Source: Pontibacter sp. SGAir0037 (lineage in GTDB: Bacteria; Bacteroidota; Bacteroidia; Cytophagales; Hymenobacteraceae). From it: a stretch of DNA of 64,000 nt. The position numbers and the translations under genes are program-made. The notes beneath the pieces were generated by a model. The model was not told the DNA's origin, made no database searches, and was given only the letters and a program-made list of their open reading frames with translations. Of the stretch, positions 1 to 9,492 are shown one piece after another (position 1 is the first letter of the stretch; every line of letters begins with the position of its first letter). The DNA lies in the NCBI RefSeq assembly GCF_005491705.1, contig NZ_CP028092.1:682001-746000 (forward strand), in the 5' to 3' direction.

Positions 1-996
1 TACGGCTACCAGCTTGCGGATAATAGCTCTTCGGGATGCCATTTTAGATACACCCAGAGCCAACATAATGGTTACAGCCACAGGCAAACCTTCCGGAATG
101 GCTCCTACAGCAAGGGCAACAGCCATCATAAAGGTTTCGCCAATTCCTTCGCCCCGCCATAGGCCTATGGCAAACACCACAACCGAAAGCCCCAGAATTA
201 CCCACAGCAACAGGTGGCTGAAGTCTTTTATTTTCTTGGTAAGAGGCGTTTCCAGGTCCTGGGCCGTAGCAATGGATTGCTGGATCTTACCCACCTCCGT
301 ATGGTCGCCTGTGGCAATTACTACCCCTTTGCCTTGCCCGTAAGTAACTACCGTAGAGGAGAAACCCATGCAAAGCCGGTCTCCCAGCACATTGTCGGCA
401 GCTACTGGTTCTGTGTTCTTCTCCACTGCCACCGACTCCCCGGTAAGGGCAGATTCATCTACTTTCATGTCGCGTTCCTGTACCAGCCTTACATCAGCAG
501 GAAACTTATCGCCCGACTGTACCAGCACAATGTCTCCGGGTACCAGCTCTCGGGCATCAATGTTCTGTTTGTTCCCGTTGCGGATTACCTGGGCTCTGGC
601 AGTCATGCTCTTCGATAAAGCATCTATAGCCTGCAGTGCTTTCGACTCCTGCACAAAACCTATAATAGCATTGATAAAAACAACAGCAAAAATGACAATA
701 GCATCTATATACTCTTCCAGGAAAATAGTTACCACTGTAGCTGCCAGCAGAATATAGATCAGTGGCTGGTGGAACTGGAGCATGAAGCGGATAAAGGCAC
801 TCTGCTGTTTTTTGGGGGTCATAATGTTCAGCCCATACTGCTCCTGGCGCTTTTTAACCTCCTGGTCGCTTAAGCCGTCGGCAGCGGAAACCTGTATCTT
901 ATCCAGCACCTCTTCAGCTTCCAGGCTATGCCATTGCTGCTGCTTGCCTGCTTGCGAAGGATGTTGCGTAATTTTATTTTCTTCTGTTACCTGCAT
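1..996 (-). CDS. Cation-transporting P-type ATPase, Ca2+ type (N-terminal part, cut by window edge)
   Basis: Partial gene: the frame is open from an ATG at 996 to the window edge, giving 332 residues. The translation has a cation-ATPase N-terminal domain (about residues 20-90), membrane helices near 75-95 and 98-115, the actuator domain with TGES at 185-188, helices near 262-280 and 290-312, and the M4 ion-binding motif PEGLP at 301-305. The phosphorylation motif DKTGT should lie just outside the window. This arrangement is typical of type II (SERCA/PMCA-like) P-type ATPases, which use ATP to expel Ca2+ or related cations across the inner membrane. The cargo is inferred from the family; Mn2+ or another cation is possible. 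It is divergent from the DUF389 gene. Confidence 0.93.
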   Translation of the reverse strand, partial: MQVTEENKITQHPSQAGKQQQWHSLEAEEVLDKIQVSAADGLSDQEVKKRQEQYGLNIMTPKKQQSAFIRFMLQFHQPLIYILLAATVVTIFLEEYIDAIVIFAVVFINAIIGFVQESKALQAIDALSKSMTARAQVIRNGNKQNIDARELVPGDIVLVQSGDKFPADVRLVQERDMKVDESALTGESVAVEKNTEPVAADNVLGDRLCMGFSSTVVTYGQGKGVVIATGDHTEVGKIQQSIATAQDLETPLTKKIKDFSHLLLWVILGLSVVVFAIGLWRGEGIGETFMMAVALAVGAIPEGLPVAVTIMLALGVSKMASRRAIIRKLVAV

Positions 997-1304
997 AGTA
1001 CTTTTCGTTTTTAGCTTCAAACAAACTATCTAATCTTACGGGGCAATGGGGGAATAAGCTATAATGCAATTTTAATCTTAAATTAATGTGCGACAGAGCG
1101 TTAGCTGCTGTTGAAGCTGCTGGTATAACTGCATCAACCGGCAAGCAGGGTACACTCCATTTCCCTTTGAGCAGGTAAAAATGCATCTTATGTTTAACTG
1201 GTTGAATGACTTTCATCAGTATAAATCCTGATAAAAATTAGTATGTTATTCCATATCCATTGCCGGAGGTGTTCGTTAAAAGTCTTACACTGAAAAGGAA
1301 CAAT
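997..1304. other. Divergent intergenic region, no gene seen
   Basis: About 308 bases separate the start codons of the ATPase and the DUF389 gene, so both promoters should lie here. I found no clear TAnnTTTG core for either gene. A partial match, TAGTTTG, reads toward the ATPase near 1022-1030. A short minus-strand frame that runs into the ATPase start has no recognisable features and was not accepted. Confidence 0.5.
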
Positions 1305-2243
1305 ATGCCTAGGAAAGTTGAATTAACAGTACCAGCAGAAAGTACAAAAGAGGTAGTGGATGCGCTGAATCAACTGGAGGGCCTGATAAACCTTCAGGTA
1401 TATAAAAGCGCTTCTGCCAACGAGCCCGGTGATGTTGTAAAAGCTACCGTTGCTACAAAGGCGCTGCAGCAACTTATGCGGCAGATGGATAGCCTCGGTT
1501 TGGGTAAGAAACCAGGCTTTTCTTTAGCAACCAGCGAGCCGGACAGCCTCATAAGTCCTGGTTTTTCCAACCTGGTTGACCGCGATGGTACGTTAGCCAG
1601 TTGGGAAGAAATGGAAATGATCATCAGCAAGGATAGTAATGCCAATTCTTTGATTTTACTGCTGCTTATAGCTTCGGGTATTCTGGCGGCTACAGGTATT
1701 GCTACAAATGCTATCCATGTTGTTATCGGTGCCATGCTGGTTGCTCCTGGCTTTATGCCCATTATGCGTATTCCTTTAGGAATCGTTTCCGGGTGTAAGG
1801 CTGTCTGGATAAGAGGTATAACAGATGTGTTTTTAGCCTATGGTGTACTTATAGCGGCGGCCGCCCTTACTGCTTTTTTCCTGCAGGCAACAGGAACAGA
1901 ACCTTTACCGGGCAAGGCAGATTATTACGAGCTGACCAACCCGCTGCTAAAATACTGGACTACCCTGACCTCTACCTCTGTGGTTGCGTCGGCGGCGGCA
2001 GGACTGGCGGGAGCTATCATGATAGCAACCAAACGGTCGATTTTTACTTCGGGGGTTATGATAGGCTTAGCCCTGGTGCCCTCTGCTTCCCTCATCGGAA
2101 TGGCACTGGTAACAGGTGATGTGGCGTCAGCAGGGCAGGCGGCAATTCGCTGGCTGGTGGATGTGCTGCTTGTGCTGGCATCCTCGTTCATCGTGTTCAG
2201 TATTTTAAAAGCAATCAGGTATAAGCGGAACATGGCTATGTAA
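1305..2243 (+). CDS. DUF389 family integral membrane protein
   Basis: A protein of about 312 residues. A soluble N-terminal domain of roughly 100 residues is followed by five or six hydrophobic segments. These carry the DUF389 hallmarks GAMLVAPGFMPI and GLALVPSASLIGMAL, which recur in this family of uncharacterised inner-membrane proteins. The biochemical role of DUF389 is not established, so none is assigned. I chose the ATG at 1305 because AAGGA lies 8 bases before it. A TTG 15 codons upstream would extend the same frame, but it lacks a ribosome site. It is divergent from the cation ATPase, and about 270 bases precede cphA. Confidence 0.85.
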   Translation: MPRKVELTVPAESTKEVVDALNQLEGLINLQVYKSASANEPGDVVKATVATKALQQLMRQMDSLGLGKKPGFSLATSEPDSLISPGFSNLVDRDGTLASWEEMEMIISKDSNANSLILLLLIASGILAATGIATNAIHVVIGAMLVAPGFMPIMRIPLGIVSGCKAVWIRGITDVFLAYGVLIAAAALTAFFLQATGTEPLPGKADYYELTNPLLKYWTTLTSTSVVASAAAGLAGAIMIATKRSIFTSGVMIGLALVPSASLIGMALVTGDVASAGQAAIRWLVDVLLVLASSFIVFSILKAIRYKRNMAM

Positions 2244-2516
2244 TAAAAGTACAGTTCCTTATATTCTACCTTGCTTTATTTTAAACTACCATGAACTTCT
2301 GAAAGCATGACCTTTTGGTGCAATTTTCCGTACTAATCCGCACCATGTGCTACATAAACAATCAAGAAAACAACTAAACCAAGCAAAGGCTGTCGTGGCC
2401 GCCATCACAAAAAGTTCTATTCAAACACCCGCTGATGCAGTCAAGGACCAGACAATCAGCTTTCCATAAAGAAAAACATGATAAAGAACAGCATTTAGTT
2501 TACGTACCTCAAGATT

Positions 2517-5144
2517 ATGAAACTTCTAGATTTGCGCATTATGCGCGGGCCAAATTACTGGTCGGTTTCTCATCACAAAATCATTGTTGTAAAACTCGAG
2601 TTGGATGAGCTTTGCTACAAGCTCACCAACGAAGTTCCTGATTTGCTCCCGCGTTTGCAGAAAATGTTTCCGGGTATGCAGGCCCACCGTTCTTCCGAAG
2701 GGGTGGAAGGCGGCTTCTTTCAGACAGTAGCCGGTGGCACAACCTTCGGACACCTGATGCAGCACATTGCCCTGGAATTGCAGACGATGGCCGGGATGGA
2801 GTGTGGCTTCGGGCGCTGCTATCCTACGCAGCAGGAAGGCGTGCTGCAGGTTATCTTTTCCTACCAGGAAGCCAGGGCAGGAGAATATGCCGCCTATGCC
2901 GCGCTAAGAATTACAGAAGCCCTGATAAAAGGCGAAAAATACAAGATTACAGAAGACCTCATGCACCTTCACCGGATTCGGGAAGATGAATATTTTGGCC
3001 CCAGCACCTATGCTATAGTTTCAGAAGCAGAAAGCAGGGGAATACCTTACCTGCGCCTCGACACGCACTCGCTCATTCAGTTAGGCTATGGGGTGCATCA
3101 GAAGCGGATACAGGCTACCTTAACCAGTAACACAGCCTGTTTTGCCGTTGAGATTGCCGGAGACAAACGCGCCACCAAGGAAATGCTGCAAGGTGCAGGT
3201 GTGCCTGTCGCAAAAGGAACCACTGTTTATTCACAGGAAGAACTGAAAAAGGCCCTGCAATGGCTGGATTACCCGCTTGTGGTAAAGCCGCTGGATGGCA
3301 ACCACGGCAAAGGGGTATCAATTAATATTACGAACTGGAAAGAGGCTGTAAGAGGATTTACAGAAGCCAGAAAGTATTCCGGCGGTGTTATAGTGGAGCA
3401 GTATGTAACAGGTTCTGATTTCAGGCTGCTTGTTGTAAACGGAAAATTTATTGCAGCTGCAAAGCGAACGCCGGCCTGCATAACAGGTGATGGCAAATCC
3501 ACGATAAAGCAGCTGATCGAGCGCGAAAACAAAGACCCGCGGCGTGGTATCGGGCACGAGAAAGTACTGACGCAGATAACAATAGACAAGCAGACAAAGG
3601 ATATTCTGAAAGCGAATAACCTCACTACCATGTCCGTTTTAAAGGAGAACGAGATACTTTACCTGAAGAGCACAGCCAATATAAGTACAGGAGGTACGGC
3701 CACAGATGTAACAGATCTGGTTGACCCTTACAACATCCTGATGGCCGAGCGTATTGCCGGTTTAATTGGGCTGGATATTTGCGGCATAGATGTAATGACC
3801 TCTGATATTGCTATTCCGCTGAACGAGGCAGGTGGCGCTGTGCTGGAGGTAAATGCGGCACCAGGCTTCAGGATGCATACTGCCCCCACCTATGGTTTGC
3901 CTCGTAACGTGGCAGAACCAGTTATCAATATGCTGTTTCCGCACAATGCGCCAAGTCGTATCCCGATAGTGGCAGTTACAGGTACCAACGGCAAAACCAC
4001 CACCACCCGCCTGATTGCACATATGGTGAAATCGAAGGGTTACCAGGTAGGCTATACTACTACGGATGGCATTTACATTCAGGATAAGCTGCTGGAGAAA
4101 GGAGATACTACCGGCTCGTATAGCGCGCAATTTGTTTTAAAAGATCCGACAGTGAATTTTGCAGTGCTGGAATGCGCCCGGGGTGGCCTTTTGCGTGCGG
4201 GCCTTGGCTTCGACCAGTGCGACATTGGCATTGTTACCAACGTAAGCTCCGATCATTTGGGGCTGCGCGATATAAACACACTTGATGAGCTGGCGCAGGT
4301 AAAGTCGGTTATACCCAAGAGCGTGCACAAAGATGGCTACGCTATTCTGAATGCAGATGATGACTTGGTGTATGAAATGGCCAAAGAGCTGCATTGTAAC
4401 ATTGCCTTCTTTAGCATGGATGAGCAGAATCCACGCATTCTGAAGCATATTGCCAAAGGTGGCCTGGCAGCGGTTTTCGAAAACGGATATATTTCTATCT
4501 TCAAAAACAGCTACAAGATCAGGATCGACAGGGTAGGAGATGTGCCTTTAACCTTCGGTGGCCGGGCGAAATTTAATATTCAGAATGTACTGGCAGCAGT
4601 GCTGGCAGGGTATGTATCTCATTTCGATGTAGAAGATATCAAAACCGCCTTGCGCACCTTTGTGCCATCGCCTTCCAAAACACCGGGCCGCATGAACCTG
4701 TTTAAGTTTCCTAATTTCGAGGTGCTGGTAGATTATGCCCATAATGTAGGAGGTCTAAAGGCTATTGGCGAATTTATGGAAGAGCTGGAGGTAAGCCGGA
4801 AAGTAGGTGTTGTGGCTGCCGTTGGCGATAGAAGAAGCGAAGACATTTATGAGCTGGGCAAGGTGGCAGGGCAGATCTTTGATGAAATTATAGTTCGGCT
4901 CGACAGCGATTTACGGGGCAAGACAGCTGACGAAATAACTATTCCGCTGATGCACGGCATAGAAGATGCCGCACCTTATAAACCGGTGAGGCTGATACCA
5001 GAGGAAATGCGTGCCATTGCCTATGCACTGGAACATGCCGAAGAAAATTCCTTTATTGCCGTTTTTACAGAAGATGTATCTGAATCGGTGAAGATGGTGG
5101 AGAACTTTAAGGTGATACAGGACAGAACGGTGCTGGTAGAATAA
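2517..5144 (+). CDS. cphA: Cyanophycin synthetase
   Basis: CphA polymerises aspartate and arginine into the storage polymer cyanophycin, using ATP for each addition. The 875-residue length matches CphA1 enzymes. The three expected parts are present: an N-terminal domain (about 1-160) beginning LDLRIMRGPNYWS; an ATP-grasp domain (about 210-475) with the lid loop KPLDGNHGKGV near 256 and EVNAAPGFRMH near its end; and a Mur-ligase-like domain with the P-loop GTNGKTTTT near 489-497 and a Mur C-terminal segment (DYAHNVGG). All the motifs needed for activity appear intact. Unusually, no cyanophycinase (cphB) lies beside it. A 37-base hairpin follows the stop codon. Confidence 0.96.
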   Translation: MKLLDLRIMRGPNYWSVSHHKIIVVKLELDELCYKLTNEVPDLLPRLQKMFPGMQAHRSSEGVEGGFFQTVAGGTTFGHLMQHIALELQTMAGMECGFGRCYPTQQEGVLQVIFSYQEARAGEYAAYAALRITEALIKGEKYKITEDLMHLHRIREDEYFGPSTYAIVSEAESRGIPYLRLDTHSLIQLGYGVHQKRIQATLTSNTACFAVEIAGDKRATKEMLQGAGVPVAKGTTVYSQEELKKALQWLDYPLVVKPLDGNHGKGVSINITNWKEAVRGFTEARKYSGGVIVEQYVTGSDFRLLVVNGKFIAAAKRTPACITGDGKSTIKQLIERENKDPRRGIGHEKVLTQITIDKQTKDILKANNLTTMSVLKENEILYLKSTANISTGGTATDVTDLVDPYNILMAERIAGLIGLDICGIDVMTSDIAIPLNEAGGAVLEVNAAPGFRMHTAPTYGLPRNVAEPVINMLFPHNAPSRIPIVAVTGTNGKTTTTRLIAHMVKSKGYQVGYTTTDGIYIQDKLLEKGDTTGSYSAQFVLKDPTVNFAVLECARGGLLRAGLGFDQCDIGIVTNVSSDHLGLRDINTLDELAQVKSVIPKSVHKDGYAILNADDDLVYEMAKELHCNIAFFSMDEQNPRILKHIAKGGLAAVFENGYISIFKNSYKIRIDRVGDVPLTFGGRAKFNIQNVLAAVLAGYVSHFDVEDIKTALRTFVPSPSKTPGRMNLFKFPNFEVLVDYAHNVGGLKAIGEFMEELEVSRKVGVVAAVGDRRSEDIYELGKVAGQIFDEIIVRLDSDLRGKTADEITIPLMHGIEDAAPYKPVRLIPEEMRAIAYALEHAEENSFIAVFTEDVSESVKMVENFKVIQDRTVLVE

Positions 5145-5152
5145 ATTTCTTT

Positions 5153-5189
5153 GCAGAAGCAGGTTGCTCTACAGGCAGCCTGCTTCTGC
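5153..5189. terminator. Hairpin between convergent cphA and cydB
   Basis: A perfect 11-bp inverted repeat, GCAGAAGCAGG at 5153-5163 and CCTGCTTCTGC at 5179-5189, sits between two converging genes. It probably acts as a shared terminator. Neither side has a long T tract, which weakens the call. Confidence 0.55.
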
Positions 5190-5222
5190 CATTTATCTAT
5201 TCAGGCTATTCGGTACATGTAA

Positions 5223-6239
5223 TTAATGGGTGTAGCCAGGTGCTTTCTTCTGGAAACTATAAATGAGGTAAAAGAGAAACGGAAGAATGAGCACACTACC
5301 AATCAGCAGTGCCAGTCCGAGTGCCTGCATGGTGCTGTGGGGAGCCTGGTGTTGCAGCAACGAAAGATTGTCGCCACTAGCCAGCAGCACAAAATCCGGG
5401 AAAACAGGATGGCCGATGGCGAGCAGGATCATGCTAACCTGGAAGCCTGCCAGCACACGCACCTTTTTAGCTTTCCCCTGCGATAGCCAGTACCAGAGCA
5501 GCACCAGCGAAAGGGTGGCTGCCATTACCGCTCCCAAGCTGATGGCTGAGCCAAACATCCAGTTTACAAGAGGAATGCCTTCCAGTGCCGCTGCTACAAA
5601 AACAAGAGCCCCGCAAGCCACTGCCGCTATATTCATGCTTTTGGCTTTGCGGGTAAAGCGGATTTTATCAGATGTAGTATCAGCTTCTCCGATCAGGTAT
5701 ACCGAGGCCAGAAAGCCACACAGGGCAACGGTAAAAAAGCCAACAGCTATCGAAAACAGGTGCAGCCAGCTATACACGTAGGCAGATAAGAAATCTGTTG
5801 CCTGCAAATCGATTTTGCCAGCAATCACACTCCCGGCCAGTATGCCCAGAAACAAAGGTGTAACAAAGCTGGAGTAAGCAAAAATACGGTTATAGAGTAC
5901 CTGCATCTCATCCACCACCGCATCGTAATGCCGGAATACAAAGGCTGTACCCCGGGCAATTATACCTAAAAGCAGTATAACCAGCGGTATGTGCAGGTGC
6001 ACCGACATCACACTGTATATTCTCGGAAAGCCGACAAAAAGAATCACAATGGCTATGATCAGCCACATGTGGTTCGCTTCCCAAACCGGGCCAATGGTAT
6101 GGTGCATCGTTTCGCGGGTGCGGCTCCTGTTTTTAGAGGAGGTAAACAACTCCACAATTCCAGCCCCGAAATCGGCCCCGCCTAGTAGCAGGTAAAGCAG
6201 TATAGAAAGGCAAAGAAAGGTAATCACAACATATGCCAT
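5223..6239 (-). CDS. cydB: Cytochrome bd oxidase subunit II
   Basis: The second subunit of the bd-type quinol oxidase, a high-affinity terminal oxidase that reduces O2 to water at low oxygen. The 338-residue protein has about eight to nine hydrophobic helices and the family start YVVITFLCLSILLYLLLGGADFG, here cited only by its GGADFG end. That is followed by the motif TIGPVWEANHMWLI in helix 2 and GTAFVFRHY further on, all CydB signatures. The gene starts 11 bases after the cydA stop and is certainly cotranscribed with it. No cydX or cydDC assembly genes are seen in the window, and the end faces cphA. Confidence 0.96.
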   Translation of the reverse strand: MAYVVITFLCLSILLYLLLGGADFGAGIVELFTSSKNRSRTRETMHHTIGPVWEANHMWLIIAIVILFVGFPRIYSVMSVHLHIPLVILLLGIIARGTAFVFRHYDAVVDEMQVLYNRIFAYSSFVTPLFLGILAGSVIAGKIDLQATDFLSAYVYSWLHLFSIAVGFFTVALCGFLASVYLIGEADTTSDKIRFTRKAKSMNIAAVACGALVFVAAALEGIPLVNWMFGSAISLGAVMAATLSLVLLWYWLSQGKAKKVRVLAGFQVSMILLAIGHPVFPDFVLLASGDNLSLLQHQAPHSTMQALGLALLIGSVLILPFLFYLIYSFQKKAPGYTH

Positions 6240-6250
6240 AGCCTGAATAT

Positions 6251-7579
6251 TTAAGAGTGAATCTCCTTTTTCGAAGTGTCGTACAAGTGCGGTACCATTT
6301 TAATCTGGCGGTATAGCAGGAAAATAACAATCAGACTCAGCGATACATAGATAGCGGTGAACAGGTAAAAGGAATAGGCTATACCAGGCATGGGAGTAAC
6401 TGCATCGGAAGTAAGCATTACGCCATAAATGATCCAGGGCTGCCTGCCTACTTCTGTTACAACCCAACCTGCTTCCACGGCCACAAAACCCAGGGGAGTA
6501 GCCAGTACAAAAAGCCACAGCAGGAGCCTGTTGTTGAGCCATATCTTTTTGCGCCAGAGTGTGCCGAAATATAGTAGAGATACCAGTACCAGGAACATGC
6601 CTATGCCCACCATAATCTGGAAAGCAAAATGGGTAACTGTAACAGGAGGTAAATGAGCCGGATCGATTTTATCCAGGCCTTCCACTAGTCCGGTAAAGTT
6701 GCCGTGCACTAAAAAACTGAGCATGCCCGGAATCTCAATGGCATAGTCTACTTCTTTGGTTTCTTCGTTCGGAATACCTCCTATAATAAGCGGTGCGGCT
6801 TCCTGCGAATGAAAGTGCGCTTCCATGGCCGCTAACTTGGCAGGCTGCCGTTGCGCCACATCCTTGGCAGACAAATCGCCGCTCAGCGGCTGCAGCAGGG
6901 CGGCTACAGCTCCAAAGGAAGCCGCTATTTTAAGTGCCCGTGCATGAAAAGCTACATTCTGCTTTCGCATGATCATAAAAGCATGAACACCGGCTACGGC
7001 AAAACCTGTGGCTGCGAAGGCAGCAATGGTCATGTGCAGGGCTTGTGTAAACCAGGCTGCATTAAACATGGCAGCGATTGGGTCTACATTTACAAATGCT
7101 CCGTTTTCCACATCAAATCCGGCGGGGCTGTTCATCCAGGCATTGGCCGATACCACCAGTATACCCGAAGCAAGGCCGCTTATGCCCACCACTACACCCG
7201 TAAACCAGTGAAACCATTTGTTAAAGCGGTTCCAGCCGTACAGAAAGAAGCCCAGTGCAATGGCTTCGATAAAAAAGGCAGTTCCTTCCAGGGAAAAGGG
7301 CATGCCGAAAACCGGACCGGCCTGTTCCATAAACTGGGGCCACAGCAGGCCCAGCTCAAACGATAGCATAGTGCCTGAAACGGCGCCTGTAGCAAAAAAG
7401 ATAGCCACTCCTTTGCTCCAGGCTTTGGTAAGGTTCTGGTAAGCTGCTTCGTTGGTTCTGAGCCAGCGGAAATGAGCCACTGCCATAAAAAAAGGCATCA
7501 CCATGCCAATGCAAGCATATATAATGTGAAAGCCTAAGGACAGTGCCATCTGGGATCGGGCTGCGAGAAAATCGTCCAT
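6251..7579 (-). CDS. cydA: Cytochrome bd oxidase subunit I
   Basis: The haem-bearing subunit of the bd oxidase, which oxidises quinol in the inner membrane. Its 442 residues include the N-terminal helix with LGFHIIYACIG, in which His18 matches the haem b595 ligand of the E. coli enzyme. The conserved GRQPW motif is in the C-terminal half (TEVGRQPWIIYG). The Q-loop region is of the short type rather than the long enterobacterial type, as usual outside Proteobacteria. This is the first gene of the cydAB pair. I saw no convincing TAnnTTTG promoter upstream, although TACCTTTA (7603-7610, complement) is a near match. Confidence 0.96.
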   Translation of the reverse strand: MDDFLAARSQMALSLGFHIIYACIGMVMPFFMAVAHFRWLRTNEAAYQNLTKAWSKGVAIFFATGAVSGTMLSFELGLLWPQFMEQAGPVFGMPFSLEGTAFFIEAIALGFFLYGWNRFNKWFHWFTGVVVGISGLASGILVVSANAWMNSPAGFDVENGAFVNVDPIAAMFNAAWFTQALHMTIAAFAATGFAVAGVHAFMIMRKQNVAFHARALKIAASFGAVAALLQPLSGDLSAKDVAQRQPAKLAAMEAHFHSQEAAPLIIGGIPNEETKEVDYAIEIPGMLSFLVHGNFTGLVEGLDKIDPAHLPPVTVTHFAFQIMVGIGMFLVLVSLLYFGTLWRKKIWLNNRLLLWLFVLATPLGFVAVEAGWVVTEVGRQPWIIYGVMLTSDAVTPMPGIAYSFYLFTAIYVSLSLIVIFLLYRQIKMVPHLYDTSKKEIHS

Positions 7580-7809
7580 AGCAAGATGTGTTTATGACCG
7601 GGTAAAGGTAGTTTACAGGCGCCATTGTTCCTACTCAAAAACTTCAAAAATAAGGCGGCGCATCATGACTGCCATGGGTTTGGCTTGTGCAAGAGGAAAC
7701 TATAATGCCTGTTCCTTAGCTGAGGCCCGGTAGCACCAGCTATGAATTACCTGTAGCCGCTTAACCTTATTCTGCCGGTATCGTTTCAGAGCAAAAAAAG
7801 TATAATAAA

Positions 7810-8283
7810 ATGGCTTCAGACGAGGAAATGGCTGCATTAATTCGGGAGCAACTGGTCGAGTTGCTGATTGGAGGCTTTGCCCCAAATGTAATATTGCTGC
7901 GTGAATTCGACTATAAAAAAGCAGGCATCATGCTGGACGGCTTACATTTTTCTGCCTGGGTACTGCTGGGGCATATGCAGGCAAGGCAGCGCGTATTGCT
8001 GGACTTTATGCGTGAACCTGAGAACAATTTAAACGTATGGCCGGACGCACCCTGGCCTCCTAATCATTCGCCTGCCACAGACCAGGAGTGGTTCAATGCC
8101 ATCAACCAGTTTGAGTCTGATCTGCAGGAAATGATAGCACTCGTGAAAGATCCTGAAGCAGATCTCTTTCACGTAAAAAGCAATGGTAAAACGCTTTCCT
8201 GGGCTGCCATGACAGCGCTACACCATAACGGGTATCATATTGGCCAGTTAAAAACGATAGGGAGGCAGCTGGGGGTCTGGTAA
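7810..8283 (+). CDS. DinB-like superfamily protein
   Basis: A 157-residue four-helix-bundle protein of the DinB/DUF1572 type. The family usually binds a divalent metal through three histidines. Candidate ligands here are His55 (LLGHMQARQ) and the HxxxH pair His139 and His143 in HHNGYHIGQL, which is the family's most recognisable motif. Members include thiol transferases (bacillithiol, mycothiol) and many of unknown role, so no substrate is assigned. The gene stops 3 bases from the end of the convergent sulfotransferase gene, which leaves no room for a separate terminator. Confidence 0.82.
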   Translation: MASDEEMAALIREQLVELLIGGFAPNVILLREFDYKKAGIMLDGLHFSAWVLLGHMQARQRVLLDFMREPENNLNVWPDAPWPPNHSPATDQEWFNAINQFESDLQEMIALVKDPEADLFHVKSNGKTLSWAAMTALHHNGYHIGQLKTIGRQLGVW

Positions 8284-8286
8284 AGA

Positions 8287-9186
8287 TCAGACCCTTTCGT
8301 ACAATTGCGCCTGAGAGGCAACTATGTCCTGCTTCAGTTGCTCAAAATCATCATGCGTAACAGCCGGATTAATTGCTCCGGTTTCGTCAGGCGACGGATG
8401 ATAATTCAGAAAGCGGATCAGGGGACCGGCAATCATATCTGCTTTCGCAACCTGATCTTCTGTGAGATGCTGCGCCCAATAGCCTGCCTGGCCTTTGTTG
8501 AGGTGTTTCGGGTTCTTGCTCTTTAAGGTAGTGAAACTTACTGCATCCTGTATCGCTTCTTTTTGTACGGGAGAAAGCTCCAGCTCCAGGTAAGTTAACA
8601 GCCTGTTTAGCTCTTCCTGGAAATGATTCAGAAACTGCTCATAGAAAACCAGGTGGATGTTACAGGACTGGCTTAACCGTACGTGGTCATATACATGCCA
8701 TACCCACTCCTGCAGCAGCTGGTCGAAATTCTTTTCCAGGAAACGCTTCGGATCTTTTTCTTCCTGCGGATAGTATGTAAGCATGTACTCAGAGGTATAG
8801 TATTTGGCAGCTGAAAGCGCACGGTCTCTCGGGTCACGGATGATATAGATTTTCTTGTCGAAGAGGTGGAGCAGTTCTCCGCTGCGTTTGCAGATAGGAG
8901 AGTGCGTCCAGACATGGTTGGTTTGAGCAATATAGCTCTTAATATCAACTATAGGCATTCTGAACACGCTGCTGATGCGGTAGCTGTATTGCAGGTCTGT
9001 AATATCCAGCACATCTATACTTGCCTGGCTGGGGTAATTCAGGTTCCATGTTTTTGCCAGTTCATAGATGGGCTGCGTCTGAATAAAGCTGGTTGCGTCG
9101 CGCCCGGCTTGCTGCAGGACCTGCTGAATGATCTGATATAGCCAGAAATTACCACATTTGGGTGCGCCACCTTGTAAAATCTTCAT
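8287..9186 (-). CDS. Sulfotransferase domain protein
   Basis: A 299-residue protein that should transfer sulfate from PAPS to an acceptor. The N-terminal GAPKCGNFWLYQII (residues 7-20) is the 5'-phosphosulfate loop, and IRDPRDRALSAAKYY (116-130) is the 3'-phosphate-binding motif. The C-terminal segment NKGQAGYWAQHLTEDQ resembles the KGxxGxWK region of cytosolic-type sulfotransferases. No signal peptide or membrane segment is seen, so it is probably cytoplasmic. The acceptor (glycan, lipid or small molecule) cannot be told from context, as no other sulfation or PAPS-synthesis gene is adjacent. It converges on the DinB-like gene. Confidence 0.85.
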   Translation of the reverse strand: MKILQGGAPKCGNFWLYQIIQQVLQQAGRDATSFIQTQPIYELAKTWNLNYPSQASIDVLDITDLQYSYRISSVFRMPIVDIKSYIAQTNHVWTHSPICKRSGELLHLFDKKIYIIRDPRDRALSAAKYYTSEYMLTYYPQEEKDPKRFLEKNFDQLLQEWVWHVYDHVRLSQSCNIHLVFYEQFLNHFQEELNRLLTYLELELSPVQKEAIQDAVSFTTLKSKNPKHLNKGQAGYWAQHLTEDQVAKADMIAGPLIRFLNYHPSPDETGAINPAVTHDDFEQLKQDIVASQAQLYERV

Positions 9187-9432
9187 GCTTGCGGAGTTGT
9201 TTTAGAAGAATCTGTCTGTTGATTTGTAGCTTTACAAATCCAGCCCAAGCATACGCAGTATAGTATATCTGGTTTGGGCAGGTGTGGTAAACGGATGTGC
9301 TTCCGAAGTACTTATTGTTAGGAAGTAACAAGTGGATGTTTTGAGTCTCTTTATAAAAAAACTATATAGTATATATGGTATAACCCCTTTATTTTTAATC
9401 AAAATTTATAAAAAATAAGTGATTTTATGAAA

Positions 9433-9456
9433 TACCCCCTCTTAAAATAGGGGGTA
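9433..9456. promoter_or_regulatory. Palindromic operator candidate upstream of the TrpD2-like/NarXL genes
   Basis: A perfect inverted repeat, TACCCCCT (9433-9440) and AGGGGGTA (9449-9456), separated by 8 AT-rich bases. The GC-only core of the arms contrasts with its AT-rich surroundings. It lies immediately upstream of the -33 region of the predicted promoter, the usual place for an activator site. Which protein binds it is unknown. Confidence 0.5.
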
Positions 9457-9458
9457 CA

Positions 9459-9492
9459 TTGTTATAGATTTAAAATTTTAGTAGTAATTTTG
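9459..9492 (+). promoter_or_regulatory. Bacteroidota-type promoter candidate
   Basis: TAATTTTG at 9485-9492 fits the -7 consensus TAnnTTTG exactly. A TTG at 9459-9461 could serve as the -33 element, although the 23-base spacing is longer than the usual 19-21. Transcription would begin near 9500, a short distance before the TrpD2-like start codon. Confidence 0.45.

Noticed and set aside
974..1216. An 80-codon minus-strand frame upstream of the P-type ATPase
   Set aside because: It overlaps the ATPase start in another frame, has no recognisable domain or signal peptide, and its composition is like non-coding DNA.
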